From Cylicocyclus nassatus (Eukaryota; Nematoda; Chromadorea; Rhabditida; Strongylidae): a DNA stretch of 64,000 bases. This document shows positions 61,801 to 64,000 of the stretch, in pieces. The translations under genes were made by a program, and so were the position numbers. The notes under the pieces were generated by a model. It ran no database searches. It saw only the letters and a program-made list of their open reading frames with translations, and was not told the origin of the DNA. How positions within the stretch are numbered: the first letter of the stretch is position 1; every line of letters begins with the position of its first letter. The DNA lies in assembly GCA_958299035.1 (NCBI GenBank), contig CATQJL010000112.1:60495823-60559822 (forward strand), written 5' to 3'.

Positions 61801-63742
61801 CAGCCATGCTGGGCACGGATTACGGTTTGTGTCTGTCTCCTTGTGACCGGAGATTGGAGCAGATGATGTCGGTGTGCTGGGTAACTGTAGTAGAGGGACG
61901 TAAATAGTGAGTGCGTGGTGGAGACGCTGAACGATATGCTTGTCGGTGTGCGTTCTGCATACACAGACGCTGCTGTATAAGCCAAATATCTTTTCCGGTC
62001 GATTGCTGCGCTGTCTCTGCCTTTGGCTTTGAGTCTCGGCCCTCGTCGAGTATCTAATTGCACGATTAGAGCCGTATAGCTAACAAAGGCGGGGAGCGTC
62101 AAGAATTGACACTCTTCGAGTGATTGTCCCGACAGACTTCAGCGGAAGCGAAAAGAGGGAAGTTAGGGGGATTTTGAGCGCAGTACAAGGGAAAAAATTA
62201 ATTATATGGTACCCCTTCCTTACCCCTTCTTCTTCATCGGAGTGAAGCTTTGCGGGAAAGGGGTAACTAAAACTTCAACCAGATGACCCCGCTTAGGAAC
62301 ATGGCTCAATTTGAGACTCTTGAAGCGGAGTTGAAGCAACTCGAATTGCTGAAAAAACATATTATATACAAAAGTCTAGTCGCTGCAGCTCCGCTTCGAG
62401 CACTTGGAAAGCAAGGAATATCGCAGATGTGATTGATATTTCCATCAAGGGTCATGTGATTGAGGATTCATTCACCCTTGCCTCTTTGAGCTTCAATCGA
62501 TGAAGACGGAAGATAAGAAGAAACGCATTTTTGGCCGATTGGTCAAAAAATGTTAAAGGGTTTTTTTATAACAATCTCGGCGTTCTCTTGTTGACTCGAA
62601 TTGTCGTTTTTCAATCAATGTCGATTTGTGTACAATAAGCCTTCCTCGCTGCTGTTCCTTAATGTCAGAATCTGTCTTTGCGGCTATCACACACACAACG
62701 ACGGAAATCTCGTCGTGAGTGTTTATCGCCTTGCACACACAAGCACTGTCGCCCAGCGCAAATCGCGGGCGTACGGTAGCCGAAGACGTCGTTAGTTGTG
62801 TGGTTGTAGCTGATGTTGAGCAGCGAACGACAAATCGTAGAGAAGCTGTAGCTGCGGTGGCTGCGTGGTTGGGGACCGGTTACTGACAAGCAATTCGTCG
62901 TCATTGTCGTCGTCGTCGCATGTTGACATAGCACGGCAAGCGGATATACCGTAACTCCGAGGCTTTGACAACAGCATCCGACGTCGGACGTGTACTTCCT
63001 GGCTTTCACATCGAATACGCGCGCAACTGTACGACTGTATCAACTGTACTTTGTCGATGTGAACGTGTGTTTGAACAAATCGACAGCGATTAACGGGTTG
63101 AGCACCCATCTTAAAGTGCAGCTACTGAGGAAGCTGATTAGAAACTGGGGGACTGTATGCCACCATGGAGTAGAAAACCAGGCGCTGGTGGATGATGGAC
63201 CTAGGCTGGCTCCAGGAGTGCTGTGTGCCGCAGTTCTGCCAGCGCCATTTCATCGCCGTGGTAGCACCCGTGCCAGAATCGACGTTTACGCGCCCTGTAT
63301 TGATCGATCGACGTACGACACGGAGCTAGCACGACGGTGGTGTGGCGCTGGAACTGCGTTGACATGGCGCTGACAGCAGCAACTCTGGAGCCTGAGGTTT
63401 TGTCCGGCGCAACTATAAGGACGGATTAGAGACCCCATTTTATGACGGAGTCATCTTGTAACCTAAGACTGAGGTGGTAGGTTACTAGGCTACTCAGATC
63501 GCCAGGTAGGGTTGCTGTTTACTGGTAGCTGTACTGGTAAGCATCTGAACGTACTGGTAGCCAGTATCGCTTATCCTCTCTGCTATTTCTTTGCGCACCA
63601 AGGCTACTTATTGTTACAAAAATGTTGAATCGGGCAGTATTATCGCTTTGCATCGTCGAAGACACCCCAATCTTGTTCGCTATAAATGCAACGTCTTCGT
63701 CTTCACGACTGTATCCGATTATCCAAGATTACGACCTAACTT

Positions 63743-63991
63743 GCTTTGTACGATGAAATCCGTCAAGAAGACGATCAGTGCATTGAAATGAATGCGCTGA
63801 TCGCTAAGAGGATCCACACACCAAGTGAGAATGGGAGTCTAAGCATGCGATTATCGCGTTTCGGTCGCCAAATAGGCTTGCGATTGGCGGCGCGACTCAG
63901 GGTGCCGCCGTCGATCGCATCGCAGTCATCTCCTCGAAGACGAGGCGAGGACAAGTGCGCACACATTATCTGCGCGCATCGCATTGACTGA
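63743..63991 (+). CDS. Possible exon at the window edge
   Basis: The frame reads YDEIRQEDDQCIEMNALIAK and RIHTPSENGS, then a basic stretch (RFGRQIGLRLAARLRVPP) to TGA near the window end. The first part has coding-like composition; the GC-rich remainder is open on both strands. The preceding bases are open in a different frame (around AVLSLCIVEDTPILFAINAT). It may be an exon of a gene continuing past the window, or chance. Confidence 0.18.
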   Translation, partial: ALYDEIRQEDDQCIEMNALIAKRIHTPSENGSLSMRLSRFGRQIGLRLAARLRVPPSIASQSSPRRRGEDKCAHIICAHRID

Positions 63992-64000
63992 GGAGGATTA

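Larger units (their letters stand above)
56159..63742. other. 3' flank of the unknown gene
   Basis: A coding-like ORF (56204-56425, with ASQPEPSPTSVDFAKTAPSP) lies just after the stop and could be an alternative last exon. Beyond it are small repeats and GC-rich, multi-frame-open islands near 57100-57450, 61600-62100 and 62700-63400, with no supported gene. Confidence 0.35.

Noticed and set aside
61580..63373. Several ORFs of 100-127 codons on both strands
   Set aside because: The region is CG-rich with low stop frequency; frames overlap, and no consistent exon chain or domain is visible.
1..64000. CRISPR arrays, rRNA genes, telomeric TTAGGC arrays, SL RNA genes
   Set aside because: Looked for by eye on both strands; no regularly spaced identical repeats with unique spacers, no rRNA-like stretch and no run of TTAGGC were found.

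Overview
The window looks like a piece of a rhabditid-type nematode genome. The evidence is short exons split by GT-AG introns whose acceptors end in a T-rich TTTCAG or TTAG, a possible spliced-leader acceptor 12 bases before a start codon, about three dozen long G or C homopolymer runs, and many small inverted-repeat DNA transposons, including one whose ends match mariner ends (TTAGGTTG). No bacterial operon, rRNA gene or intact tRNA gene was seen. I cannot name the species.

Only one gene is certain. On the minus strand, from 35851 down to 27792, seven exons join in perfect phase into a 445-residue Iroquois-class TALE homeodomain protein, the nematode irx-1 type. It carries the homeodomain with WFANARRR in helix 3, an acidic stretch, a KIWSIADT motif, a run of 14 glutamines and a Ser/Thr/Ala/Pro-rich tail. 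Its introns hold a tandem repeat of roughly 190 bp, a decayed transposon copy and several G/C runs. The wide flanks on both sides contain little that is convincingly coding, as is common around developmental regulators, and GC-rich islands inside AT-rich DNA there may be regulatory.

A second gene is probable on the plus strand from 53023 to 56158 (four joined exons, 189 residues, no family recognised). Weaker plus-strand candidates, each with matching splice signals or coding-like composition, are an orphan exon at 11888-12055, a two-exon model at 39067-40167, two overlapping ORFs at 42529-42994, a final exon at 51626-51757, and single ORFs at 24549-24887 and 63743-63991. A minus-strand candidate lies at 48365-48747.

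The left part (1-28 kb) is dominated by mobile DNA. There are four copies of one hAT-like MITE family (508-768, 1805-2137, 19192-19547, 49142-49508), each with perfect 8-bp target duplications. There is a palindromic mariner-like element (8313-9261) with decayed relatives, a Mutator-like foldback element (10274-11004) flanked by an 11-bp duplication, several other foldbacks, a possible 5-kb element bounded by inverted GGGCCGGTAGTAA ends (1138-6210), and a tandem array of about 125 bp (5205-5830). The right part (43-64 kb) has fewer transposons but contains a 60-bp tandem duplication, hairpins and a dispersed GATCAGGTGC-type repeat. All gene models are read by eye from splice sites and reading frames; weak ones are marked as such.
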